DNA of 64,000 nucleotides from Theobroma cacao (GCF_000208745.1 NC_030853.1:5782268-5846267); one strand, 5' to 3'. Shown: positions 1 to 11,730, counted from the stretch's first letter. Notes: a model not told the origin generated them from the letters alone. Program-made: numbers and translations.

Positions 1-1152
1 GAAATAAAAACAATCCCCCATTGATATTCAGCCCTCATGGTTCGACCAACAAGGAACCCTAGAGAAATTGAATATTTCTTTTGTGTTTTTGTTCATAACC
101 ATGCTTAACTATCCCTAAACACTAACATAGTCTAAAATCAAATTATTCCAACAACAATTCCTCTTCCATACCCATTTTTCAGAATTGAATTCATCATGAT
201 AACTCAATATTCAACCATGGAAATCAAGAACAAAAGCATGGGTAAGCTAGGTATCAAGGAGAATTAAAGAAATTTTAACTTACCTAGCTTGTTTCCTTGA
301 TTTCTTCACTTTTTCTTTGAATTTCCACCTAGGTTTTCTTGTTTTTCCTTTTGTTCTTCCTTTTTTCTTGTTGCTGGATGCCTAGGCCGAATATGGTGAG
401 AGAATTGGGGATTTAATGGGCTGATTTCTATAGAAAATAATAAAATAATCAAGCATGCCACGTGTCACATGCTTATTGGCCTAATTTTTTTAACTTTTTG
501 ACTTTTTCTTCTTAATTTTCCACCACAAATATTCTGGTACTTATCCAATCCTACCACAATTAAAATCCCTTGGTCTTGACAAGTGCTGGTGCGAAAAATT
601 TACCGATTTGCCCTCGAGGTGAAAAAATTACGATTTTGCCCCTATACTGCGAAATGTACCAGAATCAAATTATTTCTACTTTTCAACCTCAAATAACACT
701 AACATTGATCAATATTAACCAAATGGGGCAAAAAAACTCATTTTATAAAAATTTTCGTTTAGTCCTCTAGTGGCAAAATTACCATTTTTCCCTTGTGCTC
801 CAAAAATATTGAGAATCACAATTTTTCACTGCTAAACATCATTTTATACTCAGATAATCATAATTATATTTCATATAATTATTCTTGGTCAAATGTGATC
901 AAATCTTGGCTAGAAATCTCCATTTAATCATCAAATGGTAAAATAACCGTTTTATCCCTAATCGATCAATATTTTTGATGGACTCTAAACTGGACCTTGA
1001 ACTTCGAATCACTATTCTAAGCCATTTTGTGGGTTTCAAAATTTTCAAATTCCTCGTAAAATTTCTATTTGAACTAGCTCAAGGCTCGATTTAACTTAGT
1101 TGTACCACTCGGTACAATACCGTCTTTTAATAGAGCTTGACAGGGTCTCACA
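1..1152 (-). repeat. 3' LTR, partial (cut by window start)
   Basis: A direct repeat of 3690-4841 with only scattered substitutions. It ends in CTCACA, the complement of an LTR start TGTGAG. The missing part should correspond to 2083-3689. Confidence 0.9.
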
Positions 1153-1164
1153 TTCTCTCCCACT
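1153..1164 (-). other. Polypurine tract of the gypsy element
   Basis: On the minus strand AGTGGGAGAGAA lies directly before the LTR start TGTGAG. This is the expected place and composition for plus-strand priming. Confidence 0.8.
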
Positions 1165-1213
1165 AATAAAAATTCGGTCTCCGAATTTAAATTCAATGTA
1201 AAGTGGCTTACCT

Positions 1214-1650
1214 TTACATATCGAAGAGGTATGGATGCTTTGTCCGCATCTCATCCTTAGCTTCCCCCGTCACCTCCTTTAAATCCTAATACCAACATTG
1301 TCACTAGGGGTGGCTCCACCCTTCAGGGTAGCCCTTTCTCCCTTCCACGACGAGCAACAAAGGGTACCTATGAGAGCACTTGGCAAGCAGTATCACTCAG
1401 CCTCGTTGCCAACCTCCTGAATGTACCACATAGGCTGCCATATGCGCCTCCTCCAATATCTCTCTCCTCAGTTCATCATTATCCGACACATAAAGTCTAT
1501 TTCCATACCTCAACATTTCATTTGTGCCTTTGGTAAACATCTTTTCCTTCTTTCCATAAGGATCCTCCAACTGATCCTTAAGCTCCTTAAGGTGTCTAAC
1601 ACCACTAAATTCACTAAGGTATTTTTATCCTTGATTCGAGCTACATAGGA
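1214..1650 (-). pseudogene. Gypsy pol remnant: integrase N-terminal region and chromodomain tail
   Basis: Minus-strand translation around 1390-1560 shows L-R-Y-G-N-R-L-Y-V followed by R-R-E-I-L-E-E-A-H-M, the segment before the HHCC zinc finger of gypsy integrases. Nearer the end, E-V-T-G-E-A-K-D-E-M-R and Y-P/Y-L-F-type residues before a stop at 1214-1216 resemble the end of a chromodomain, with the usual Trp replaced by Gly. Stops and frameshifts separate the pieces, and RT, RNase H and the integrase core are absent. What I see is the motifs; the chromovirus (Tekay/Del-like) label is inferred. Confidence 0.65.
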
Positions 1651-1659
1651 TTTATTTTC

Positions 1660-1869
1660 TTATTCAGTCACAAACACCTCCTTTAAAGGAGTGGGTAGGA
1701 CTAAATATTCTTCTCTCCTATTCACAGGCGTACTCGCTCTCACCGGCCTAGCGACCCTACCACGTCTACCTCGCCCCCTACGGGTGGGTGCCCGTGGCCT
1801 ATTAGTCATCTCAGTAGGGGCATCTTGCTCCCCCACTTGTCTTAAGGTGGCCCACGTCCTAGGTGGCAT
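1660..1869 (-). pseudogene. Gypsy gag N-terminus
   Basis: The minus-strand reading begins M-P-P-R-T and continues into an Arg/Gly-rich basic stretch (R-R-G-R-G-R-R-G-R), typical of the start of chromovirus gag. I chose the Met at 1869 for the M-P-P-R start; an upstream in-frame Met exists at 1893. After about 70 codons the frame stops and runs into integrase debris, so the capsid domain has been deleted. Confidence 0.6.
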
Positions 1870-2066
1870 TCTTACCCAGACAAAAGCAAACACCTGTCAT
1901 TAGCTATAGTTAAAGAGATAAAGTGGTTTCTAAGATTGGGAATCTATGCGGTCCGTTGGTCGTAAAATGTGCCGCGGTTCACACTTCACAACTGAAGTTC
2001 CCACATAAAAACCCGACACTCCGTTAGACCAAAAAATCAAAGCCTTAGGACCTAGACAAACCTAGA

Positions 2067-2078
2067 GCTCTGATACCA
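2067..2078 (-). other. Primer binding site, tRNA-iMet type
   Basis: On the minus strand TGGTATCAGAGC, complementary to the 3' end of plant initiator tRNA-Met, follows the end of the 5' LTR after four bases. This fixes the element's orientation and the LTR boundary at 2083. Confidence 0.92.
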
Positions 2079-2082
2079 CTAT

Positions 2083-4841
2083 TGTCACGACCCAATTTCT
2101 CGGGCCATGACCGACGCATGAGCCTAATGAGCATAGCTCACTAAGCCCAAACAAGCCTATCCATTTACCTTTGCTTAACAAATTTATCATATCATGCATA
2201 CACACACACCTTTTCTCGGGTGTGAACATAGCCAAAACACAATGGCATTATCGATAATAATATACATGCACTATACCAGTCATGTATTTAGCAATTTACA
2301 TTGCATACACATATTCACATTGTTAGATTGTATTCACAATACAAAAGAATCCATGACTTCCAACGGAGACATTTACAATAAGAGGGATTACTATCGAATG
2401 CCAAATACATACCTAGGAGATGCACTACGGGGACTCCTCGATCTAGGGTCCAATAGTCACCTGATCTGAAAACATGAATTTTTATAAAACGTGAGTACAA
2501 TACTCAGTGAGTGAACAATAAGGGAACAAGCATACCATCGGGAATGTTTATCGAAATCATGATGCATTCGTTTTCTCAAAAGCATGCAATTGTTTTAGCT
2601 CCTTTAAACCCTTCATGTAAATCCCACATGAGTAAATCACTTTACGAAAATCCATGCTCAACTATGGTACCAAACAAATGGGAAATATGGCAAAAACCCA
2701 CAAGTTAGCAAAATGGATAGAAAGTTTCTCGCTGTAGCGAACTTCATTCTCGCTGCAGGGAGAACCAGAACATCAAGGAAAAAGTCACCATTTTCCCTTA
2801 AAACAAGTCATCCTGCTAAAATAACAATAGCAACATGCAACACATGTAAACTTCCAAATTTCCACAAAACAAATGCTTACATATTTGCATTTACAACCAT
2901 ATACCCATCATCAACATGCACACCATCCCATCATCATCATCATGCACATCATCCCATCATCATCATCTCATATGCAACGGCTTATGCGCATATAGTCGAG
3001 TCAGCAACGGCTTATGTGCACTCCTACTCGCACATAACCGGGTCCAAATCAACATGCAAAGAAGCATCCAATGCATATCATGCATTTTATCATATTGTGA
3101 TAACACATAAACCATTGTATAGAACATTTTCACAATATAAAATCATTTTACTAAAAGCTTGTTCCCAAGGTACATTTTCTAAGAAAAGTTGGATAGAATC
3201 TTTCATATTCCCCAAAACAAGTTTGAAATGCAAGTCCACTCACCGGTATCGAAAATCCAGATTCCGGGTGCACTCGGACTAATAGCCCTCAAGCGTAATT
3301 CCTTTCTCTTTTCCGGATGTCTCACTACCTTGACAAATAACAAAGTCGAGAAATTTACTATATTGTCCCTAAATTGATATAAACTAATTTAAATTACTAA
3401 TGCTTGATACGTAAATGCAAAAATACGTCCGATTACCGCTTAATCGCGGTATCGATTAAATTCGATCGATCACCCGATTAATTAGCGATTATGTCCAAAT
3501 CACCTCCAAATTAATCCATTTCTCCTTTACTACCTTAGTTTACCACATACCATTTAAATAAAGCCAAATTCAGCATTAGAACCCTCACAGTTCCTTATAA
3601 AAAAATTCGGTCATTTGGTGCACTAGCACCGAAATTTTTCTGCATAACTGTTTCACCTTAATTCATCATATTTCCAAGCCATTTTGCTTGAAATAAAAAC
3701 AATCCCCCATTGATATTCAGCCCTCATGGTTCGACCAACAAGGAACCCTAGAGAAATTGAATATTTCTTTTGTGTTTTTGTTCATAACCATGCTTAACTA
3801 TCCCTAAACACTAACATAGTCTAAAATCAAATTATTCCAACAACAATTCCTCTTCCATACCCATTTTTCAGAATTGAATTCATCATGATAACTCAATATT
3901 CAACCATGGAAATCAAGAACAAAAGCATGGGTAAGCTAGGTATCAAGGAGAATTAAAGAAATTTTAACTTACCTAGCTTGTTTCCTTGATTTCTTCACTT
4001 TTTCTTTGAATTTCCACCTAGGTTTTCTTGTTTTTCCTTTTGTTCTTCCTTTTTTCTTGTTGCTGGATGCCTAGGCCGAATATGGTGAGAGAATTGGGGA
4101 TTTAATGGGCTGATTTCTATAGAAAATAATAAAATAATCAAGCATGCCACGTGTCACATGCTTATTGGCCTAATTTTTTTAACTTTTTGACTTTTTCTTC
4201 TTAATTTTCCACCACAAATATTCTGATACTTATCCAATCCTACCACAATTAAAATCCCTTGGTCTTGACAAGTGCTGGTGCGAAACATTTACCGATTTGC
4301 CCCTGAAGTGAAAAAATTACGATTTTACCCCTATACTCCGAAATGTACCAGAATCAAATTATTTCTACTTTTCAACCTCAAATAACACTAACATTGATCA
4401 ATATTAACCAAATGGGGCAAAAAAACTCGTTTTATAAAAATTTCAGTTTAGTCCTCTAGTGGCAAAATTACCATTTTGCCCTTGTGCTCTAAAAATATCG
4501 AGAATCACAATTTTTCGCTACTAAACATCATTTTATACTCAGATAATCATAATTATATTTCATATAATTATTCTTGGTCAAATGTGATCAAATCTTAGCT
4601 AGAAATCTCCATTTAATCATCAAATGGTAAAATGACCGTTTTATCCCTAATCGGTCAATTTTCCTGATGGACTCTAAACTGGACCTTGAACTCCGAATCA
4701 CTATTCTAAGTCATTTTGTGGATTTCAAAATTTTCAAATTCCTCTTAGAATTTCTATTTGAACTAGTTCAAGGCTCGATTTAACTTAGTTGTACCACTCG
4801 GTACAATACCGTCTTTTAATCGAGCTTGACAAGGTCTCACA
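2083..4841 (-). repeat. 5' LTR, 2759 bp
   Basis: Bounded by TGTCACGACC and GGTCTCACA on the plus strand (TG..CA after complementing). It carries a short GTGCA-type repeat cluster near 2915-3045 and one copy of a CTGCAG-centred palindromic motif near 2725-2760. It has no protein-coding content; the histidine-rich reading frame near 2920 comes from a CATCAT repeat. Confidence 0.9.
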
Positions 4842-6208
4842 TTTTCACTGCTATATAAATCCAATCCTGTTGGAATAAAAATCAGTTTAAACACATCTGA
4901 CAATAATCAAGTTTCAATAGTCAATGCAATCACATATTAATTCCAAACCTCTCTATATAGTAAATATATATAAGCATATACACCACCACCGCCTCACCCA
5001 GCTTATGTGCACTCCCACATCGCACATAGTCAGAGTCATCGTGTGCATCCCCAACATCGTGCACAGCTAATACCAGCATGTGCATCCCCACATTGCGCAC
5101 AGGCAATGTTATCATCCACACTCCCGCACTTATCATCACCGACATATGCTCCCCCACATCGCGCACATGCACTACTATATTTGTTACACAATATCACCTC
5201 TCAATGCACAACACATATATATTTATATCAACATAATAAAGGAGTACATGGATTCATCACAGTCACATTTCACAACACAACACAAAAACAACGTTTCATC
5301 AAGGGCTTGTTTTCGTGTGCATTTTGAAGAAAATCAATTAAAATATTTCAAGTAATTCATTCAAACATATATACATTTACCCAAAACATTTTAATACAAG
5401 TTCACTCAATTGTTTTTGTCAATGCTTTTGGATCGACTCCAACTGCAACTAATGCTTTGAGTGAAGATGTGGGGCCTCGTTGGAACCTTGGTAGATTTGT
5501 AGTTGAATTCTTTCTCAAGAGTTCTCAAGCTATTATGGACAATCTCTCTCTCTCTCTAAAATGTCTAACTAGTGAGAGAAAGTATTAAGGAAAGACCTTT
5601 GAGGGTTCTTGAAGTGTAGAAGTGAAAGAGCATGGAAAATCCTATGACAAGGTATATAAAAACATAAGTTTTGGGGTTACCATGAGAAAATTTATAGAGG
5701 TTTCAAAGCAAGCTTCCATGGAAGATGAGAAAATGTGAGAAGGGGAGAAGAGATGGAAGGAAAAAGAAGAAGCTGCTGGAAGTTAGAAGAAACTACTGGA
5801 AATTAGATATTTATATCTAAAGTTTTTCAAGTTTTACTTAATTTACAAAAATACCCTTAACAAGGTGGCTTTATCTTCCTCCTATCTTTTGTGCAATCTT
5901 TTTACTCTTTTGACACTAAAACAAGTCCATAATAGTCTAGAAATACTCGAGCTCACAAAAACTTAAAAATTTTGACTCGAGATGAAAAATGACCATTTTA
6001 CCCTTACTATGGAAATTATCATTCTTTCTATTTTCTTCATTTATTTATCATTATATACATCATTCATTTATTCCTTAGGCTTACTTAGGCCTTAATAATA
6101 TTAGGAAACCTACTTTTAGGAGCTAACTAAGAAAATAACGAAATTACCCCTAGTCTGTGTTATCGTGTCTACTTCTAGCTACGTGTCTATAAAGGTTGAG
6201 GTCTCACA
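4842..6208 (-). mobile_element. Gypsy LTR fragment, interrupted host of the element at 1-4841
   Basis: It matches the complement of the first part of the LTR at 46889-49353, starting mid-LTR at exactly the base after the inserted element and ending at GAGGTCTCACA. It contains a GTGCATCCCCACATCG-type minisatellite (4984-5168) and a TATA-like box (complement of 5805-5815). The other half lies left of the window. It joins Athila sequence at 6209. Confidence 0.85.
4984..5168. repeat. Minisatellite inside gypsy LTR
   Basis: Degenerate units of roughly 36-39 bp around GTGCATCCCCACATCGCGCA, four to five copies. The same array recurs at 20157-20260, 44967-45115, 48051-48262 and 53615-53810, always at the matching LTR position. 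Confidence 0.85.
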
Positions 6209-6472
6209 TAAACTTAAAAAGATATAGATCGGGTTGCCTCCCAAGAAGCACTTCTTTATAGTCACTAGCTTGACAATGATAACCCCTTTGTTGCTTCTTC
6301 ATCATCGCAAAAATACTTGAGGCTTTGTTTCATTACCTTGAATGCTCTAGTAAGTGTACTAAAAATTTCAACATAGCTATAGGACAAGTTTTACCACCTT
6401 AAAGGTTTTCGACCAATATGGTTGAAGTTGCCATGGTAAGAGGTGGAGGCATGTACTAGAGAGTGTTACTTG
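6209..6472 (-). other. Athila post-pol non-coding segment
   Basis: It contains the complement of GGGTTGCCTCCCAAGAAGC, a segment I recall from beyond pol in Athila/Tat elements. I see no open frame. Its position directly after protease marks the deletion. Confidence 0.5.
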
Positions 6473-7127
6473 TTATCCAACCTCAAAATCAAGATCACTG
6501 AAAGGTGGTAGATTCTGTACATCATAACATTGCTTCATGTTAAGATGTAGTGGCAATGGCTCTAACTCATGAGTTGATGCTTGCTTACTTGTAGATGGTG
6601 GAGTAGGATTACCTTCATCTTTATCAGCTAAATCCACTCTATAGCAATGAGTTGTGGTTGAAGGACTCATAGTTGTATTGAAAATAGTAAATTCAACTAC
6701 CTCATCTCTAACTCTGAAAGTTATTCTACCTTCCCTTACATCTATTAATGCACCTGTAGTGGCTAAGAATGGATGTCTTAGTATGGTCAGAACCTCTTCA
6801 TCCTCTTCCGTCTCAAGTACTATGAAGTATATTAGAATGAACAATTTTCCAAGTTTGAGCAAGACATTCTTTATCACACCACAGGGGTGCCTTATTGTTC
6901 TGTCAACTAGTTGCAAGGTGACTATAGTGTGTTGAATCCCTTTCAGTCCAATTCTCCTAGGAACAGACAAAGGCATAATTGAGACACCAACACTTAAATC
7001 ACACAAAGCTTTTGAAAAATTAAAATTAACAATTGAGTAAGGGATAGAAAAACTCCCTTGGTCCCTAAGCTTTGGTGGAAGCTTATTATGGATTATTGCA
7101 CTATACTCCTCAATGAGTGTAATTGTC
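6473..7127 (-). pseudogene. Athila aspartic protease (retropepsin) remnant
   Basis: The minus-strand frame is open from about 7127 to 6473. Early residues L-P-P-K-L-R-D-Q-G-S-F precede A-L-C-D-L-S-V-G-V-S-I-M-P-L, the active-site region. Athila proteases usually read D-L-G-A-S here, so the Gly-Ala-Ser part is changed. Later I-L-R-H-P-F-L-A-T matches the conserved I-L-G-R-P-F-L-A-T block, with Gly-Arg changed to Arg-His. In an active element this enzyme would cleave Gag-Pol. The frame ends in a short acidic/proline linker with no reverse transcriptase after it. Confidence 0.75.
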
Positions 7128-8770
7128 TCAAAGTCCTTCAGTTTCCTCTTTTTTTGGCAATATTTCCTTCAGAAACTTCACATATGATGGCATTTGCTCT
7201 AAAGCTTCTACGAAAGGAATGTTGATGTGAAGCTTTTTGAATACATTAAGAAATTTTTGGAAGTGCTTACCACACTTTTGTTTATGAAGGCATTGAGGAA
7301 AGTGTGGTGGTGGTAAAGTTACCTTTGCTTCCTTCTTTTGACTTTGCTTATCAACTGTCTCAATCACTGTTTTATTCTCAACAAGCTCATCTTGAGAATT
7401 AGCTTGCTTAACACTATGTTCAACCTCTTTTTCACTCCTCAAGGTGATTGCCATAACTTGTTTTTTGCTGTCTCTCCTTGGATTCACCTTTGTATCACTA
7501 GGCAATGTTCCTTGAGGTCGGTTGTCTAATAAATTGGTAAGTTGACCAACCTGAGTCTCAAGGTTTTGAATTGATGCTGCTTGACTCTGAATGAGAGCTA
7601 TTTGACTTTGTATAATGTTATCATTCTGTGTCATGTACTGCCTTAGAAGATCTTCCATAGTTGGCTTTTTTTCTGAAATAGGTGTGCCGGCTTGCTGGTG
7701 AAATACTAGAGGTGCATTTGGCCTTAGAGTTGAGGGTGAACTTTGGTTGAGAATGATTCCTCCACCTTGAGTTGTAAGTGTTGGAGTAGGGATTATTCTA
7801 TTATCTATTACCCACAAATTGCACTGCCTTTTTTGGGCTTGGACACTAATGACTTGCATGATTATCTCCACATAACTCACAAGTTACAAAAAGGACTTTG
7901 CAAACTATCAGTACCAAAAGATTCAAGAGTTTTAGTTAAAGCAGCTACCTGAGCAGATAATGCTAAAAATGCATCTACATCATGAATTCCAGCTATTTTC
8001 CTATGTATTGCTTGTTCTGTTGGCCACTGGTAGTTGTTAGTAGCCATCTCTTCCAACAAATTGTATGCCTCATCAATCGATTTAGCCATTAAAGCTCCTC
8101 TGTAGCAGCGTCAATGGTAGTCTGAACATGCCCACTAAAACCATTATAAAAAGTTTGAACTTGAAGCCACTTTGGGAGCTCATGATGGGGACAACACCTA
8201 AGCAATTCTTTGTATCTTTCCTAGGCTTCATAGAATGATTCAGAATCTTGTTGCATGAATGATGTGATGCCATTTCGCATTTTTTCTGACTTAGCTGGAT
8301 GGAAGAATTTGGCAAGAAATTTCTGAGCAAGATCATCCCATATTATCATGGAGTCAGTGGGGAATGCATTTAGCCATGCCTTAGCTTTATCCTTTAAGGA
8401 GAAGGGAAAAGGCCTTAACTGAATTGCATCATCTGTGACACCATTATGCTTGAACATGTCACAAATCTCTAAGAAGTTTGCTCTATGGCCATTAGGATCA
8501 TCAGCTAAATGACCCCCAAATTGAACCGATGTTGGAATCATGGTGATGATAGCTGGCTTGATTTCCAAATTGTTTGCTTGAATAGCTAGCCTTTGAATGC
8601 TTGATGGAATTCCTTGTACCAAAGGAACAGCATAATCCCTTATGCAACCATTGTCAGCGACTACGCGCTCTTGGATTTGTTGTCCACCCTGTTGATCAGC
8701 CGTTGTATTTATTGGAGCAACACCTTGTCGATTTTCTCATCGAAGTCTACGAAATGTTCTCTCAATTTCT
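7128..8770 (-). pseudogene. Athila gag, frameshifted
   Basis: Pieces lie in several minus-strand frames. From about 8770: E-R-T-F-R-R-L-R and a Q-G-G-Q-Q linker. From 8622-8221: I-Q-A-N-N-L-E-I-K-P-A-I and F-L-E-I-C-D-M-F-K, then F-P-F-S-L-K-D-K-A-K-A-W-L, the Retrotrans_gag core. From 8089-7877: A-Y-N-L-L-E-E-M-A. From 7880-7128: a coiled, Gln-rich stretch (about 7690-7540), L-P-S-D-T-K-V-N-P-R-R, and near the end A-L-E-Q-M-P-S-Y-V-K-F. At least two frameshifts and a stop near 8745 break it. Capsid function is known for the family; here it is a relic. Confidence 0.85.
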
Positions 8771-8908
8771 AGATCACACGAGATAGTCTCCAAGTTATTT
8801 GCTCTCTCATACAATAGCTAAACACAACTACAAAACAAAAATAAACCTAAATTAAGACTAATCTATAAAATTTGAATATTAGCAAATAACAAAGAAAACA
8901 CAATTTCT

Positions 8909-8921
8909 GGTAATGGTGCCA
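8909..8921 (-). other. Athila primer binding site (tRNA-Asp-like)
   Basis: Minus-strand TGGCACCATTACC resembles the Athila/Tat primer site TGGCGCCGTTGCC with a few transitions. It lies six bases inside the LTR boundary at 8928. Confidence 0.7.
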
Positions 8922-8927
8922 AAAACT

Positions 8928-10893
8928 TGCTTTTAATTTTGCACACGTAGGTATATGTATTGAACAAGTAATATAGTGATGAAGTAGAGTGTCGTTCCCA
9001 TGGAGATTTGTTCCTAAATTTTTACAAAGTACTAAAATCTTATAACAACTCAATCTTATTTAAGTAATCTGAAAATGGAAGAAAAACTAATTAAAAACAA
9101 TTAAAAATCAACTCTAAATAAACTAACAAACTAAATAAGTTGAGAAAAGTAGTATATTAAATAGCTAGGATTATGGGTTCATTCAACATTTCATCTGATA
9201 TCAGCTTTTTTGTTATTTATCTTTCTTAGGTGATTTTACTAACCTAGAATCCAAAGCTATGGACAAGTCTCCGTCGAGTTGCTTGTACAAATATCTAATG
9301 TAATTAGTTCACTATAAACTAAATAAGTTGAGAAAAGTAGTATATTAAATACCTAGGATTATAGGTTCATTCAACATTTCATCTGATACCAGCTTTTCTA
9401 TTATTTATCTTTCCTGGGTGGTTTTGCTAACATAGAATCCAAAGCTATGGACAAGTCTCTGTCGAGTTGCTTGTACAAATACCTAACTTAATTAGTTCAC
9501 TATATGTCTATACGAATCGATTAAATTAAGTTCATTAATCAAGTGTCCTAATGTGGCTATGTATGGCAATTAGCGTATGTCTACCCGAATTGCCAATAAG
9601 ATCACCAAAGTGACGTGAACATATACTATTCAAGCCTTAATCCAATCTAAAATCTCTCTGTCGAGTCTCAATTAGATTCACAAATTAGTTAATTGTTGGT
9701 CAAGCAATCAAAAGCATTAAGAATAGATTTGAATAAGCAAAACTACACCCATTCATGGTAAATAAAAGAGAAACTAATATTAAAGCTACATGTTGAAACC
9801 CACCACAATCCTAGAAAGATAATTTAGCTCATAATAACTAATAAAAACAACATCCAAAGAATTTTAGCCATGAATCCAAATAAAAGAAACACAAAAGTAG
9901 AGAAAGAAAGTAAGTGTTGAAGCTTTGCAATATCAATTCTCTCTCAATTTTTCTTGTTTTCTTGCTTTGTTCTTGGCTCCAAATTACCAAAATAGTTGGT
10001 AGCTGCCTCCCCTTAAAACCTTTGAAAAAGGTCCTTTAAATAGGCTCCAAGTAACCTAATTTCTAAAATCCTGTCAAATTTTTATTTTTAGAAAATAGTC
10101 CAACTCCATGGCTTTGATTTCTTGGCACCATGGCACTGGTTTTTTTTGCTACAGTAGTGCTGTAGCGCTCCTTCTCCAGCATTGCAGTGCTGAGCTCTCA
10201 GGAAAATTGTATCGTGAGCTTCATTTTGCTAGTGTTGTAGCCTTGTTCTCCTAGTGTGGCAGCGATCTATCAAATTCGAATATAATTTTACCTTGATCTG
10301 CTTCAAACTGGGAAAAGTGGAAAACATAAAAGTTGTACCCTTATCTCTGAAATTTGCAATGGATTAAGAATCATATCAATTGAACTCTTGGATTGAAAGA
10401 TATACTCCAAATACTGCATCATGTTTAGTCTATGTGTACTACTGCACTGCTCCAAATTTAATAAATATTTTGGCCACGATCCAATCCGAATTGGGTAAAG
10501 TGATAAACATAAAAGTTGTAGTCCTCCCTTTTAGAAGTCTAGTGATCAAAGAATCACTTCATTTGAAATTCTTTACATAAAGATATGGTCAAAATACCAT
10601 AACATATACGAATGAAGACATCACCATATTTGCACAGATTTTCATCAAATGAGCCTTCACACTAAACTTCCTACAAAAAGCAATAAGAGAAATAACCAAT
10701 ACTACTCTTAAAGTAATTTAAAACAAAATAACATAAAATTAAACTAAAATAACTTAAATTAACTATTCAACATGTAATCAAACTTAAACTAGAAAAACAC
10801 TTAAAATGCTACAATTCAAACCTAAAATCTCAAAGATCTAACTACTTAAGCCCCCAAAATGTGTCAAAATAACTCTACGTAATAGAGTTATCA
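8928..10893 (-). repeat. Athila 5' LTR, 1966 bp
   Basis: It aligns along its length with the solo LTR at 41552-43946, sharing AACAAGTAATATAGT near the start and GAGTTATCA at the end. It differs by a 188-bp internal tandem duplication (9131-9506) and by lacking the MITE present in the other copy. Confidence 0.85.
9131..9506. repeat. 188-bp tandem duplication in Athila LTR
   Basis: CTAAATAAGTTGAGAAAAG begins at 9131 and again at 9319. The units run to TTAGTTCACTAT and differ at a few sites. The copy at 41552-43946 has one unit. Confidence 0.9.
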
Positions 10894-10989
10894 AGCAATC
10901 CTTAAAATTGCACAAAATATTCTTTTCATTTAAAGACATTATACTCTTAAATCTAGGAGTGTTTTGTCATCATCAAAAAAAGGGAAAAA
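10894..10989 (+). mobile_element. Copia 3' internal end with polypurine tract
   Basis: GTTTTGTCATCATCAAAAA followed by a purine run (AAAAAAAGGGAAAAA) lies directly before TGTTAAC. The same arrangement occurs at about 21470-21509. The Athila LTR on its left has interrupted or truncated it. Confidence 0.6.
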
Positions 10990-11169
10990 TGTTAACTTTA
11001 TATGTTCTTTATGATAACAAAACATTCTTCATTCATTAATGTCCAACTTCATTATAACTTTATTCATTAACTTTATACTCTTAAGTGTGTAGGATTTAAT
11101 TTTATAACCCTAACAAAGTTGTTAGTTAAAGGCAAGTCGAGGAGCTTGCTAAGTTTAATGAAGAGTTAA

Positions 11170-11730
11170 TCAGTTAAGAAGGAAAAAGCAAGTAATGAAC
11201 AAAAACATAAACTTAGTAACTGATTGTGAAGGGACCTTAATCAGCTAAGGCATGGTTGTGTGATAAGTTGAAGCAAAATAGAAATACGCTAATCAGTTAA
11301 AAGGTCTGGTTAATTGGTTAGAGCATAAGGTCCTAGTATCTTCAAGCGCCGAAAACAAGTTTGAAAATATAGCTGACCATTGAAGGGAGCGAAAATAGAG
11401 ATGTTCAAAATTTGAAGATCTTTTAGTTCATTAAAGGTGATTTTAATCAGTTGTGGTTGAATGAAGTAAAGCTTCAATCAGCTATGCAAAGTGCTGACCA
11501 TTTAAAGGAAAACTGTTGTGTAGAGAAGTGAAAACAGAAAGTTTGTAATCGATTAGAGCTTGCCATAACTAGTTAGAGAAAGTCTACTGAAGAAGAGAAG
11601 TTTGAAGGCAGCAAACTCTTAATCGGCTAGAGCCTCTTATAATTTGTTAGAGTAGAGAACACGGTAGTGGTACAGTGCTAAGCAAAGAAGCTATAATCGA
11701 TTAAAGTTGCTTGTAATTGGTTAGCCAAAG
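11170..11730 (+). repeat. Degenerate AATCGATTA-type repeat array in copia U3
   Basis: About nine spaced copies of related motifs: AATCAGTTAAAAGG, AATCAGCTAAGGC, GTAATCGATTAGAG, AATCGGCTAGAG, ATAATCGATTAAAG. Several are paired with a second half such as TAATTGGTTAG 15-20 bases later. All lie upstream of the TATA-like box at 11805. Confidence 0.7.

Larger units (their letters stand above)
1..4841 (-). mobile_element. Internally deleted Ty3/gypsy (chromovirus-like) retrotransposon
   Basis: Read on the minus strand the order is 5' LTR (2083-4841), primer site (2067-2078), a short internal region with gag and pol remnants, polypurine tract (1153-1164) and a 3' LTR cut by the window edge (1-1152). 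The copies at 1-1152 and 3690-4841 are nearly identical by eye, so insertion was fairly recent. The internal part is only about 0.9 kb, against several kb in an autonomous element, so it cannot move without help. It is inserted in another gypsy LTR, because 4842-6208 continues a sequence found uninterrupted at 46889-49353. The left target duplication lies outside the window. Confidence 0.9.
6209..10893 (-). mobile_element. Athila-type Ty3/gypsy retrotransposon, 3'-truncated
   Basis: Minus-strand order: LTR (8928-10893), tRNA-Asp-type primer site (8909-8921), gag (8770-7128), protease (7127-6473), then a non-coding segment with GGGAGGCAACCCG near 6230-6240, which I associate with the region after pol in Athila elements. 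Reverse transcriptase, RNase H and integrase are missing, so an internal deletion joins protease to post-pol sequence. The 3' end is cut by the gypsy LTR at 4842-6208. Its LTR sits in copia sequence that resumes at 10894. Confidence 0.85.

Noticed and set aside
2713..3282. 189-codon open frame with a His-rich stretch
   Set aside because: Lies wholly in a gypsy LTR; the histidines come from a CATCAT microsatellite, and other LTR copies do not keep the frame.
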